Below are positions 45,421-56,189 of a stretch of DNA of 64,000 nt, piece by piece. Every line of letters begins with the position of its first letter. The first letter of the stretch is position 1. Source of the DNA: Branchiostoma lanceolatum (lineage: Eukaryota; Chordata; Leptocardii; Amphioxiformes; Branchiostomatidae); contig NC_089724.1 of assembly GCF_035083965.1 (NCBI RefSeq), forward strand, positions 3,830,001-3,894,000. Direction: 5' to 3'. The notes beneath the pieces were generated by a model, which worked only from the letters and a program-made list of their open reading frames with translations, did no database searches and had not been told where the DNA came from. Position numbers and translations under genes: made by a program.

Positions 45421-45657
45421 AAGGCCCTGTCACACCTGTGCGTATATTGAAGGGCGCGTGAGTTGCGCATTAACATTTTTTGGGTTTAAGTAAGGTTTGC
45501 GGGGAGAAAGTTGTTTTCTACTTTGAACCACCGTTGTGCAGTCTAGTGGTCGAACCTACGAAATCACTCATTCGGCTGCAAACTTAACCTAAACCAAAAA
45601 CATGTTAATGCGCAACTCATGCGGACTTGTATATACGCACAAGTGTGACAGGGGCTT
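45421..45657. mobile_element. Harbinger-like MITE with TAA target duplication
   Basis: The ends AGGCCCTGTCACAC and GTGTGACAGGGGCT are inverted repeats, and the pairing extends inward (TGCGCATTAACAT with ATGTTAATGCGCA). TAA flanks both ends directly (45419-45421 and 45657-45659), fitting the 3-bp TWA duplication of PIF/Harbinger elements. The composite element at 808-1977 has the same ends. Confidence 0.75.
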
Positions 45658-45702
45658 AAGACTCGAACTATGCTGTCTAGACCTTGCAGTGTGTGTTAGT
45701 GT

Positions 45703-45717
45703 GTTAGTGTATGTGTG

Positions 45718-45750
<33 letters not shown>

Positions 45751-45808
45751 AGCATGTGTGAGCGCATCTGTCTGTGTGTGTGTGTTTGTGCGTGCGTGTG
45801 TGTGTGTG

Positions 45809-45853
<45 letters not shown>

Positions 45854-45860
45854 TTGTGTG
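45703..45860 (+). repeat. (TG)n/(CGTG)n microsatellite
   Basis: Imperfect GTGT and GCGT repeats on the plus strand. Cys/Val-rich and Thr/His-rich ORFs on the two strands are by-products. Confidence 0.95.
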
Positions 45861-45885
45861 TTTGTACAACACTCGTACGCCATTC

Positions 45886-46690
45886 TGACCGAGAAGTCTT
45901 CATTGAGGTCATGGAGAATGGCACAGTGGCGTTGCGATGCCGCTCCGTGAGCAGTTTTCGGAAAAAATCTAAAGATTTCTAAATTTTCGGGAAAAGATTT
46001 TCTGGTGCTCAATTGCTCATGTGAACTCTTAGTCTTGTCGACTTTTTCACAAAGAGCATCTTCGCAATACCACCACACTATTGCATTCCTTGATATGATG
46101 GTGACATTTACTGGAAATCTTGTCATGACTCACTGACAGAGAAGACACCTGTAAAGACACCGTGAGTGACATGTACACAGTGATGGCGCGAGGCCGCCCC
46201 GTGAACAATGTTCGAGGTTGTGGCTACTCAGAGGCTAGTCTAGTCTTGACATACTGACAGGGAAGACTTTGTGATGACACCGTGAGTGACACAGTGGTAT
46301 CTGGAGGCCGGCCCATGAACAACTTTCGCGGACATTTCAAGATTTCCTTCATTTTCGCGAAAAATTCCAAAATTCACCCGTGCTCACATGTCATGTAGGC
46401 TAGCCTGAGTGCTCCTCATGATCTAGTTGACCCGGGCTCCAACACAGGCATACTTGGAGCGAGTATGGGAGCCCCGGTAAACTAAATCTTAAGATGGATG
46501 GCACACAGGCTATTGTCATGTCTACTCTTACTCTTGTCCACTTTTTCACAAACATCTAATATCATTGCATTCCTCTATGACTGCGCCTACATATCATATA
46601 GTCCTGACGTGTTGTCAGAGAAGACCCCCGTGAGTGACACAGCGGTGTCGGTAGCCCGCCCCGTGGGTGGGGTGAGTGGCCCCGCGGGGG
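45886..46690 (+). repeat. Diverged direct repeats with CTGACAGAGAAGAC / CCGTGAGTGACA
   Basis: Units begin near 45886, 46132, 46254 and 46610 (CTGACAGAGAAGAC or variants), followed by CCGTGAGTGACA, a GGCCGCCCCGTGAACAA-type segment and then TTTTCG. A CTTGTC-ACTTTTTCACAAA block is shared by 46033 and 46533. The copies are old and partly truncated. Confidence 0.6.
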
Positions 46691-47096
46691 ATGTGACCTG
46701 ACGTGCGCGCGCTTTGATCAGGGTGTGCCTTACGTCTACACACACACAGGTTCTGTTATGAGAGAAAACTCCGCGGCAACTCGCTGGGGAAGGGGAAGGG
46801 AAAACAGGGCTTAAGCGGTCAGAGTTGTGCTTTGGGTTGTAATTGCCGGAATGTATATTGACCTATATTACCTGGTGCAATTGTAACTTGTGTTGCTCCA
46901 AAGCTATCTAGACTAAAGTTGTTCAAAATCAACTTAAGTATGTGCGAGATGTTATACCGGTCCAAATGTCCAGTGGATAAAGTGCTCAACTTGCATTAGG
47001 CAGGTCGCAAGTTCAAACCCAAAAGTTTATAAATGGAGCATAACTGTTTTATAAATTGCATTCTGCTTTTCTGAATATTTTCATGACAAAACGTTG

Positions 47097-47144
<48 letters not shown>

Positions 47145-48189
47145 ACTACATATAGGCTAGCCTTCTACTAAACTTGAAAAGCTTGGGAAGAATTTTAACT
47201 CAATTCGATAAAAAAAGTTACGATGCACGATCATGTTGTGAAGACAAATTGCTTACCTGATCATTGGGAGGTAAACACACGAACGCTGCCATCTCATATG
47301 AAACATTCAAGCACATGACCATGTAATGCATTCATTGACTTTTAGTCGCGTATCAATTCTCCTATTGCTTTTGTATGAATGTCATCATTATCATCATCCT
47401 TTCTGGTGGGTTGCCCGTAGTTGATTAGGTCCAATCTTTCTCTCCAAGAGTTCCTGTTATCTATGGTTTGGGTATGTATTCAGATATCAAAATATATAAT
47501 CGTACAGGGAAAGAAAAAGAGAGAGAGAGAAAGAAAGAAAAAGAGAGACAAATTGAAATAGAAGGAAAAATATATCTGTATCAATTATTCCGCATCAAAA
47601 CATCCAGGTAATGCACCCCTCATAATTGCTTTGTTATCACAGAAAAACTCAACAACACAACCGGGGTCGCACAGTTAGAGAAGTAGGCCGGGGCCCTGGA
47701 GACGTCTCCAACAACAAGCGAGCCACTTCGAGAAGTCCGTCTTATCGTCACAGGAAACCGTCCGGCGGACAGGCCGTCTGATAACTCTGTTCAGACAAAA
47801 ACAAGACGACTACAGCACAATCTTCTTGCCATATCATGCAACCGTCATTATAGAGAGCGAGGGACAAGGTCCACCAAATAACAGAATGTGTACATTCTGT
47901 AACAATGATTGTATAGAGTATGAAATACATTTTATTTTATTTTATTTTATTTTAGAATACTCACTATATGCAGACATGCGCAGACCCCTTGTAAGTTCCA
48001 TACAACTAGACAAGAAATATGCGCATCTTACAAATAACGAGTTATTCACATGTTTGTGTCTTCTAGAAACTACGATATGATTGAAAAACTATGTGAATTT
48101 GTGTACAAATGTTTCAAGAAGCCGAAAGAAGATACTCTGTAGATTTAGATGGAATATAGCACACTGTTTCTTTTCTTTTACTTCTTATT
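46691..48189. other. No gene recognised; microsatellites
   Basis: A perfect (CA)n of about 44 bp lies at 47099-47142, a GA-rich tract at 47510-47550 and (TTTTA)n at 47931-47955. A tRNA-like segment near 46966-47025 (GTCCAGTGGATAAAGTG, then GCAAGTTCAAACCC) could be the head of a SINE, but stems do not pair well. Confidence 0.4.
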
Positions 48190-48256
48190 ACCTAATGCAT
48201 TTAGCCCGCGATGGGCATGAATATGCAATAAAGTTCATTGTCATTGTTATTAAAGA
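48190..48256 (+). mobile_element. LINE-type 3' end
   Basis: TGCATTTAGCCCGCGATGGG, CATGAATATGCAATAAAGTT and CATTGTCATTG match the reverse complement of 61955-62000 and the fragment at 2709. This is the conserved end of a non-LTR element with an internal AATAAA. Confidence 0.5.
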
Positions 48257-48412
48257 ACAAGCAAGCTAATGCCAATACACGGATATACACGCATGCTGGG
48301 CGACTACGACTGGTTTTTATTACTAGTATCTTTTACAAACCAACTTGCTCGGGATGTCGGTTGACGACCTCGAAATTGCGCTATGGGTGACCGAAACGTA
48401 TGGAAAGAGTAG

Positions 48413-48521
48413 CCTGGTATCCAAAACCTATACATGTAGCCGCCGAGTCTCTTCTCTGCTATCCGGAAGCCAAGTGGAGGACAGAAGAGACTCGGCAGCT
48501 ACAATAGGTTTGGATACCAGG
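48413..48521. mobile_element. 109-bp hairpin MITE with CCTGGTATCCAAA ends
   Basis: CCTGGTATCCAAAACCTATA at the left pairs with AGGTTTGGATACCAGG at the right; the pairing continues through GAGTCTCTTCT and AGAAGAGACTC around a short loop. Confidence 0.85.
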
Positions 48522-49035
48522 ATATGTAAAGAGAGGGCAAACTTAGTCTGGGCAACACACCCGAAATAATGATGATGTTGATGATGATGATGACAACACA
48601 ATCTTGTCTGTTGTACTTCGAGCCCGTTTTCTGTCAAAACAGGACCAGTTAGGACAATACCCTCTTAATTCACTCTTCTATCGTCTGTATAAGAAAGTAA
48701 AATAAAGCTACAAAATATGACCTTTGGCAATTGAGATCTAAAGGAAGTCTTTGTTGGTTTGCTAAAGACTTACTAGGTCATCGTTGTCCTGTTACATGCA
48801 ATCCTCCTCTTAGCCAATCGTCTGTCAGCGCCTTGTCAACTACTCGTTTCCCGCGGGGCGAAGTCCCCGGATGTAAGCCCCCTTTGATGGCGGTTTCGGT
48901 TACGGCAAAATAGACAAACGTTGTTTGCAGACAAAACTTGGCCGTTCTCGGAACGCTGCCGAGCAAGTGGTCTAAGTGTTGTTTATGTTTCGCTTTCTCG
49001 CCTCTTGTCCTTCGGTGGTGACAGCGGAATGAGAT
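48522..49035. other. No gene recognised
   Basis: Short ORFs only, with no motifs. A (GAT)n-like patch lies near 48575. Confidence 0.3.
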
Positions 49036-49298
49036 CACTCTCCAAGCAGAGGTTACGCTCCCACTTGTTTCTGGCGTACTTTTTAGGCGCTTTTGTCGGG
49101 CTTTCCATTTTGGATGTCTTTTTGTCGGCCGGCCAAACCTCTGCAAACGCAAGCATCAATGCCTTATAGATCTAATCACTTCAACGTATGATATGATAGT
49201 CGTTTCAAAAGTCTGTGACAAAAGATAAAGCTCGACAAATAAAAACGCTTAAAATGCTGTCAAAAACCAATCGGAGCCAAACGTGTGCTTGGAGAGTA
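49036..49298. mobile_element. MITE of the ACTCTCCAAGCA family
   Basis: The left end ACTCTCCAAGCAGAGGTT is matched on the opposite strand near 49298 (reverse complement of GTGCTTGGAGAGT). Interior blocks TTTTTAGGCGCTTTTGTCGG and the reversed CGACAAATAAAAACGCTTAA pair loosely. A homologous fragment lies at 12370-12500. Confidence 0.6.
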
Positions 49299-49334
49299 TC
49301 GCTTTCTCGTCTCTTGTAGTTTGTCAGTGACAGT

Positions 49335-49489
49335 ACTCTCCAAGCAGAGGTTGATGGAGAAGATTGTGACCTGCTAAATATCATATGCCCCCTAGCTTTT
49401 CTGTCTGGGGCCTGAAAACGGGGCATATGATACGGAGGTCACAATCTTAAAAAAAAAAAAAATTCTCCACCAACCTCTGCTTGGAGAGT
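49335..49489. mobile_element. 155-bp hairpin MITE, ACTCTCCAAGCAGAGGTT ends
   Basis: Both ends carry ACTCTCCAAGCAGAGGTT in inverted orientation. The stem continues through GATTGTGACC/GGTCACAATC and ATCATATGCCCC/GGGGCATATGAT, interrupted by a poly-A run on the right arm. Its left flank repeats the CGCTTTCTCG-CTCTTGT sequence found next to the neighbouring element. Confidence 0.85.
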
Positions 49490-49814
49490 AGGTGACAGCG
49501 GGTTGAGATATAAACGGCCCGGAGTTTGTTATGGCGGGACGACACTGGGTGAGGAGGTTGTGAGAAGTTAAGTCCACGCTATACTAACAAGGATCGGGGC
49601 CCGGACGTTAACTCGGAAATGCCTGGAGTGGTTGGGAGGAACGTTTTCATTAAGTGCTCGGAACTGATCCGTGTTAACGTCTTCAGCCCTTTCAATTGCC
49701 ACATTACAGCTGATGAAGTGGAAGTAGAGTCGGAACATTGTCCAAAGAACCTTATATCGCACAGAATCGCGGTTCAAGTGATCATTATCAAAGTGAATTC
49801 GTCTCACCTATTTT

Positions 49815-51504
49815 ATGCTTCGGTCACAATTGGAAAAAGGGGCCCTGCCGGGTAGTTCCCGGGCCGTTTTTGGCACTTCCGGGCGTGACCCCTACGTGGC
49901 CCCGCGGGGCACCCTGCGGCTACCGGGCTATTTTTGGGCCCGGCGGGGACCCGAGAAAAATTTAGTTCTGACTTAAATTCTGCCCGGGTCCCGCGGACAA
50001 AACGACGCCGTGACCTCAACGTGAGAACACCACGAGGTACCCCTCCGGTTGCCGGCAGTCCACCTGGACAAGTAATATTTTGTCTGTTTGTTTGTTTGTC
50101 TATTTATTTTCACAACAAGAAAATCTATAATGCATATTACGATAAACAATAGATAAAAACAGATTCAGGAGGAGGAAAGGGCGTATATAGCGTATACTAG
50201 GCCCTCCTCGTCTATACTTATCAAACTTGATTTTAAATGATATATAGCAGAGTAATACATAGACTATGATAACGATTGACAATGATAATCAGATAATTAA
50301 TCGTATGAATTAATGTTAGATAACAAATGAACATGTGACTTTACTACAGGGGGCTATTATGGGTTTTCAGGGCACTTTTAAACGTCAGAAAAAAAGGCGG
50401 TTGTTTGTATATTTGTCTGAAGACTGTTCCATATTGTGACATATTTGCATTTTGCAACTCTGCAATGATGTACGGAAGTGAGGAAAAGGGATTTCTTTGC
50501 CTGATATGATAGTTGTGTACAAGTGAATTAGGGTTTGGGAAAATATGAAATACATTGGGGAAATTGTTGGAATGGAAATTGAATGTGAAGACATTGATTT
50601 GTATTTAATTATTATCGTGAATATCTAGTAATCTGAATTTATTGAAATAGAAGAGCCATGAGTGAGCTTAAGTCAGTAGTAACTATCCTTGTGACTTTCT
50701 TTTGGAGAGTTATAAGAGGATGTAGAGTTGTACGGCAGGTGCATCCCCAAACAATGTTGGTCTCTCTTGTTTATTAGGAACAGTTTGGCCTTATTGATAT
50801 CATAGCTTTTATTTTTACTGCAGAAATTAAGGCAATTTGTATTCGTAGAATTTGTTGGTAACTTATTTGCTTCAAAACATTTACTTTACACATATCTTGG
50901 TTAGCCAGTTGTAACAGAGAACCAAAATTAGGAATATGTTGGTGTTATTGCCAAAGAGTATAGAATTAGGTATTCTTAATATATTATGATATGATAGGGA
51001 CCAGGTGCACAGAGTGAATGTGTGTACTTCGTAAGACTCGGTCAAGTGTGTGACATTAGAGATCAGGTGAGTAGAACTAAAGCGTGAACTTAGTATATCT
51101 TGTTTCTTTTTGAGCTCCAGTACAGTTTTATATACCCCCGAGATATGACGAGTGCCCACCAGGAGCCTGCCTGATGACCGACCGTCGTTCGCGGGGCATT
51201 CGGCAGGGACCCTACAACTGCCCCGGCTGGATGTGATAAGCACGCGGTACCCTGTCGGACCCCACAGGGGTCACTACAAGACACCGTCAGAGCAACTTTC
51301 GGGTACCTACCGGAGACCGACCGATGAAGGTGACAAGATTTTACAAAAATGCCACCGAGTGCCTGCCGGAGCACCCCGGGACCCCTGCAGAGCAGCGCGA
51401 AGGAAACTTTTAATTGTGACCACGACAGCCGGTGCCCCTCGGACATTAGAGCCCGGCCGGGGCTACATCCCCGACGGGCACCGGCGCAATTGTGACCAAA
51501 GCAT
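49815..51504. mobile_element. 1.69 kb interval with ATGCTTCGGTCACAATTG inverted ends
   Basis: ATGCTTCGGTCACAATTG at the left is matched by the reverse complement CAATTGTGACCAAAGCAT at the right with one change. GC-rich arms with CCCGGG and CCGGC repeats lie inside both ends. The interior carries a minus-strand LINE relic (about 50085-50640). It may be a non-autonomous DNA element hit by a LINE, or two copies of a GC-rich element in opposite orientation. Confidence 0.5.
50085..50640 (-). pseudogene. LINE reverse-transcriptase C-terminal relic
   Basis: Read on the minus strand, FPNPNSLVHNYHIRQRN is the conserved stretch near the RT C terminus of many CR1/L2/RTE-like LINEs (NS-VHNYNTRQ pattern). 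Further on, in other frames, WNSLQ and FKSALKTH match the WN-LP and FK-LK-H end motifs, so frames are broken. The 3' end continues to AATAAATAGAC and an (AAAC)n tail (plus-strand TTTG repeats at about 50083-50100). Confidence 0.55.
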
Positions 51505-52255
51505 GAGAAAGGAAAATGCGCAGATTTTCTTGTTTTTTGGAACACAATTTTTGTGAGCGTAGTTGAAGTTACACCAGTGTGGTAGCCTTGAGTGTAGTTT
51601 GACGTGGTGCTACAATGTACGTTACCACACTGGTGTCACTTTCTGCACTTTTTGAATACAGGAATAAATGACATGTTGGCTGTGATATCATGTTTTGTCA
51701 CTTTAATTGCTGTTACAGCGTTTATGGTCTCCATCTTTAGAAATTAGACATCTTACTTTTTTTACCAATCTTTTTTTGCGTTCTCGCATTAGTTTTAGAG
51801 TCTACAGTTGATGTCATGCATAAGATTTATCTGCTGTGACCTGAATTAAAGAATCATGATTGTGTAAAGCCTCTCCATCATACAGCAAAAGGTAAGGAAA
51901 GCATTAGTACACAACAAAGTTTACAATGAACTTATTTCAACTTGTGCATGAAAATTACCATAAAATCATAGGCGCCGGAAGAACGGTGAATTCATGACTC
52001 ACTAGATACGAGATGAAGTATGACACATGCCACATAACACATTCCCATGACGTCATCCCAAGGGGCAGTTTTCCCGCGCTTAGACATCAGACGTCATGTC
52101 AGACGATAAGTGAAACAAATGTCGTTTTAATCTGGGCGGTCCGCGCGCTTAATAATGCATGCCGGGAAAGTGGGGCGGATTAGACGGGAATCCCTCCTGC
52201 ATATTCCGCGCGCACTGGCGTCATGAGATTATTTTTTTGTCGAAAAAAATCAAAC
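51505..52255. other. No gene recognised; short hairpin at 51575-51640
   Basis: ACACCAGTGTGGTA near 51572 and TACCACACTGGTGT near 51624 form an inverted repeat that bounds about 65 bp, a possible tiny MITE. The remainder shows no coding signal. Confidence 0.4.
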
Positions 52256-52512
52256 ATACCGTAAATGCAGAAATGCTCGCGGGGATTTAATTTCGCGATA
52301 GGGAGAAAATGGAGTGTTCGCGGTGGTTTTGAGTTCGCGTTTGAAACAATACTTAGCGTTACAGTCACACAATGGAACGGCTTTTCGCGGTGATTTTAAG
52401 GTCGCGGCAAGGAGGTCACCGCGAAAGCCGCGAACGTAAAACCACCGCGAACACTCCATTTTCTCCCTATCGCGAAATTAAATCCCAGCGAGCATTTCTG
52501 AAGTAAATGTAT
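52256..52512. mobile_element. 257-bp hairpin MITE, CGCGGTGG family, copy 1
   Basis: The arms pair over about 80 bp: GCAGAAATGCTCGC, TTAATTTCGCGATAGGGAGA, AAATGGAGTGTTCGCGGTGG and their complements. Other copies lie at 54835, 58779 and about 59855. ORFs over it are shadows. Confidence 0.9.
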
Positions 52513-52513
52513 G

Positions 52514-53716
52514 GGATCGCATCATGGAAGGCAGTGACTCTTAAAGAGAAAGAGAGGACTTTATAAGCTAGTCTGGCAGACTCGCCTGAAATGACGATAA
52601 AGGGTTGTCACGATAAGGGTTCTTCGTTTGTAAAAGTATAGTCGGACAAACAATTTATCAAAAAAAAATCATTCCTCTGCGTTCAAAGAATGGTTATAAA
52701 AACACATGATTTCTTCCCATGAAACATGTCCGACTTCTGTCCGTGCGATCCCAGCTGTCTGCATCAACTCCTAAAGCATCTCGCACAGACGCTGAACGCG
52801 AGGGAGTCTTACACGTGAAACTATGGTCGCATCATGAAAGAACTCTTATAGAAAAGAGTGGACATTTAGTACAGTCGGTCTGCCCGAAATTGTGATCAAG
52901 GGTCTTCGTGTACAAAAGTATAGTCGAAAAACTTATGTTAAAAAAAATCATTCCTCTGCGTTCGAAGAATGGGCAAAAAAAAATACATGATGATACAGAC
53001 GTCTGTCTGTATCACCTCCTAAAGCACCTTGCACAGACGCGAACAGACGCGGGAGTCTTACACGTGAAACGCACTGAATCATATCTGCAGTAAAGGCCAA
53101 GTTGAAGTAAATGTACTATGGTCGCATCATGAAAGGGCTCATATAGAAAAGAATGGACTTGGTACAGTCGGCCTGCCCGAAATAGTGATTAAGGGTTCGT
53201 CGTATTGAAGAGTATAGTCGAGTACCTTATCTTTGAAAAAATAATTTCTCTGCGTTACAAAATGGGCATAAAAAACACATGCTTTCTTCCCATGAAACAT
53301 GACCGACTTTTGTCCGTACGACCCAGCTGTGTGCATCATCTCCTAAAGCACCTTGCACAGACGCGAGCGCGCGGGAGTCTTACACGTGAAACGCACTGAA
53401 TCATATATGGAGTAAAGGCCAAGTTGAAGTAAAGGTATAGGGTCGCATCATTGAAGAACTCTTATAGAAAAGAGTGGACTAAGTACAGTCGGCCTGTCCG
53501 AAATAGTGATTAATGGTTCTTCGTGTTGAAGAGTATAGTAGAAAAACTTATCTTTAAAAAATCATTCCTCTGCGTTAAAAAAAAAATGAGCACAAAAACA
53601 CATGCTTTCTTCCCATGAAACATGACCGACTTTTGTCCGTACGATCCCAGCTGTGTGTATCATCTCCTAAAGCACCTCGCACAGACGCGAACGCGCGGGA
53701 GTCTTACACGTGAAAT
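52514..53716 (+). repeat. Tandem array, four copies of a ~300-bp unit
   Basis: Units start near 52514, 52823, 53121 and 53440 with GTCGCATCATGAAAG or a variant. Each contains AGTATAGTCG, TCATTCCTCTGCGTT, CCCATGAAACATG-CCGACTT, AGCACCT-GCACAGACGC and GGGAGTCTTACACGTGAAA. Internal deletions distinguish copies: the second lacks the CATGAAACATG block. Confidence 0.9.
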
Positions 53717-53729
53717 AGCGGGATCGTGT

Positions 53730-54425
53730 CGGGATGACTGCCCCTCATTTCTGGGGTGATCCCGGTAAAGCAGGGCAACATCCCGCCGGCCGTCTGTGCA
53801 GTCAGGGTGTCTGGGCCTTTCACTGGCGAGCTCACGGGATTAGAACCCTATCATTGGAAACCTGAGGGGTAAGGGCCTTTCACTGTGAACCCCAGGGACA
53901 GTCAGGGGGCCTGAGCAATTTGCTGGCGAGCGGACACAAATTATGCTAATGAGGACCACATTTGCATAATTTATGCAGAAACCTGTATTTCCCTTACGTT
54001 ACGTGCTACGGATGTCATATATGAGACGTAGGTACCTTTAGGAAAGGAATAGGCGCCAATCATTTGCAACCCGATGGGTAAGGGACATTTCACTGTGAAC
54101 CCCAGGGGCAGTCAAGATATCTGGGCCTTTCACTGGCGAGCTCTGGGTATTAGACGCCCATCTCTGTCAACTTCAGGGGTTAGGGATTAGGCGCCTATCA
54201 TTGGCAACCCGAGGGTTGAGGGACATTTCACTGTGAACCCAAGGGGCAGTCAGGGTCTCTGGGCCTTTCACTGGATGGGCTTAGGCGCCTATCATATGAT
54301 TGGCAACCCTTAGTAAGGGGTAACGTGCCTTTCACTGGCGAGTGCAGGGGATTAGGCGATTGTCAATGTTAACTTCAGTGGTAAGGGGCCTTTCAGGGGA
54401 GAGCTTAGGGATTAAGGGGAAAATC
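53730..54425 (+). repeat. Complex minisatellite built on GGGCCTTTCACTGGCGAGC
   Basis: Alternating blocks GGGCCTTTCACTGGCGAGC, GGGATTAG-CGCC-ATCATTGGCAACC, GGGGTAAGGGCC and TTTCACTGTGAACCCCAGGG-CAGTCA recur in changing order from the end of the previous array to about 54425. It resembles a higher-order minisatellite with a period of roughly 130-190 bp. A TATGCTAATGAGGACC..TTTGCATAATTTATGCA segment interrupts it near 53940. Confidence 0.75.
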
Positions 54426-54834
54426 ACTGCTACCAAAGATTGGCAAGATAAATATACCTCTTTTTTAATAGACGGAAAACGTATTGATGATCATGATTTT
54501 CGTTCGTTGTAGACTGGGTACCATCCTCCGTAGTAACTACTGGCTCAATCGTTTCGCTTGCTAACCCGTGGACTGGTAGCAAGGTACCTATGAAGGATGG
54601 TGGCCAGGCTACGTTCTTTGTAGACTCCGCCAAATGTAGATTCACACTAGTATAACATATGATGTCGGGGAACGGTTTTTATAGCTGGCTGGTCCACACA
54701 CGGTAGACATGGCGTCTGCGGCGCCCAGGGACCGGTGTCTGGGAACGACGGGAAAATCTATAGGGATGGGAACGCCCTCTGTGGGCCACGGGGCAATCTC
54801 GTTCCCAGCGCCTAACCTGGCTGGTATACTGTAA

Positions 54835-55026
54835 ATACTAGAATGTTCGCGGTGATTTTATGTTCGCAGTGAAGAGTTCAACTTAAAACCATCGCGAACA
54901 TGTCTGCTTTGTCTTCTGCCCGCTTACTCTCTTGTTTCAAGCGCTCGCGTAAACCTACCGCGAACACCCCATTTTCTCCCTACGCGGCGAAATCATATCA
55001 TTGCACACAGTTCCAATTTTACAGTA
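54835..55026. mobile_element. CGCGGTGG-family MITE, copy 2
   Basis: TATACTGTAAA at the left and TTTTACAGTA at the right. The arms contain TGTTCGCGGTGATTTTATGT and ACCGCGAACACCCCATTTTC. Confidence 0.8.
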
Positions 55027-55349
55027 GATCTAGTTGTGCGGTTTTAAGGTGCAAAACGCGGCACTGGCTGTGCATGTGGTAATGAAGACATGTGGGACAG
55101 CACGGACTGTGTCTTTGTAGACGTTCAGACGTTAGACGATTGATAGTGATGGTGGGTTTGTGGCTTTGTTGCTATGCTTGCACTTCATACTTTTATCCCA
55201 CGTCAGTTTCATGAGGATTGTTGTTGTTTTCACTGTCAAAAGCTGGAGAAGGTGTTATACTATACCTTTTTGAATCGTCAAAGGTTTTGGTATTGTAGCT
55301 TCGTTACTCCCATCCATTTTTGCTACTTTCATACGTTAACGTTGCATTG

Positions 55350-55392
55350 TACAGTACAGTACAGTGCAGTACAGTACAGTATAGTACAGTTT
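55350..55392 (+). repeat. (ACAGT)n microsatellite
   Basis: ACAGTACAGTACAGTGCAGT-type pentamer repeat of about 8 units. Confidence 0.8.
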
Positions 55393-55738
55393 TAGTATCG
55401 GATGCCACACCGCATTCCAGTCAAACTCAAAGTAGGCGCTACAACTTGGCACCTACGCGGTGCGATACCAAGACATACCGCTAGAGTGTCGAACACCTTG
55501 AATATCATTTTTGTCCCATCGCGGCTTACCTGACATCTTAAATTATTCGTCCAGTTTCTTTCCACAATATTTCACCCTTTTCTCTGACCCGTCCGGCTGC
55601 GGTGGAAGTGTGTGAAATAAGGTTGTGCCCGGAATAGGGACAGTGCCCATGCAAACCTGTCCCAGACTGATTTCGTTTCAAGGCATCCTCATTTGAGGTG
55701 AAGCAAGATGCTTTTTCAAGCAGCTAGTGGTAGTGCAA
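55393..55738. other. No gene recognised
   Basis: Unstructured sequence without ORFs of note. Confidence 0.3.
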
Positions 55739-55881
55739 TAGTCTCCAACCAGACCCAATGGATTGCAAAGACCGTATCCAACTGGAAGAAGGAGCTTGCA
55801 ATGCAACTTGGGTTGCAAAACGTACTTCCTCTGCCAGTTTGATACGGTCTTTATGCAAACTATAGATCTGCTTGGAGATTA
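55739..55881. mobile_element. 143-bp hairpin MITE, CTCCAAGCAGA family
   Basis: TAGTCTCCAACCAGACCCAA at the left pairs with the right end ATAGATCTGCTTGGAGATTA; AAAGACCGTATC-AACTGG and its complement form the inner stem. Confidence 0.8.
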
Positions 55882-55915
55882 GTAGTACAATGCGGCTTCG
55901 CTACGGCTCGCGTTT

Positions 55916-56040
55916 TGGCCAAGCACACCGGGTCACCCCTACTCTTCTCGATAAGTGTGTTGGGTTCTTTTACGTGCAGAGGTTTGACGCTTGAAGCTTA
56001 TATGCCTGAAGCTCCCTCATACACGTGGCCACCGGCTTTA
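55916..56040 (-). mobile_element. SINE tail fragment, minus strand
   Basis: CCGGGTCACCCCTACTCTTC and ATAAGTGTGTTGGGTTCTTT are the reverse complement of the family tail; GCAGAGGTTTGACGC is also shared with 7925-8025. Confidence 0.65.
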
Positions 56041-56189
56041 CGTCACCATCCAAAATGACGAATGCAATCCCTTACAACAAGTCCGTGCTGAAGTCGACCC
56101 CCAGGATAGAACTCGGGCCCCAGAATCCTCGGAATTTGATCCAGATGGACTGATAGCCTAGACGTATCCATACCAAGATCAGTTATTTC

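Noticed and set aside
45589-46126. Thr/His-rich and Cys/Val-rich ORFs on both strands
   Set aside because: Products of the TG/CGTG microsatellite.
46966-47025. Second tRNA gene
   Set aside because: A- and B-box-like motifs are present but acceptor and anticodon stems do not pair; it is more likely a decayed SINE head.
50385-50594. 69-codon minus-strand ORF as a gene
   Set aside because: A neighbouring frame carries the LINE reverse-transcriptase C-terminal motif, so this ORF is a shadow of a LINE relic.
52180-52459. Minus-strand ORFs of 62-69 codons
   Set aside because: They lie across the arms of a hairpin MITE; the symmetry explains the open frames.
52514-53716. CRISPR-like array
   Set aside because: Unit length (~300 bp) and the absence of a short repeat/unique spacer pattern rule this out; the genome is clearly eukaryotic.
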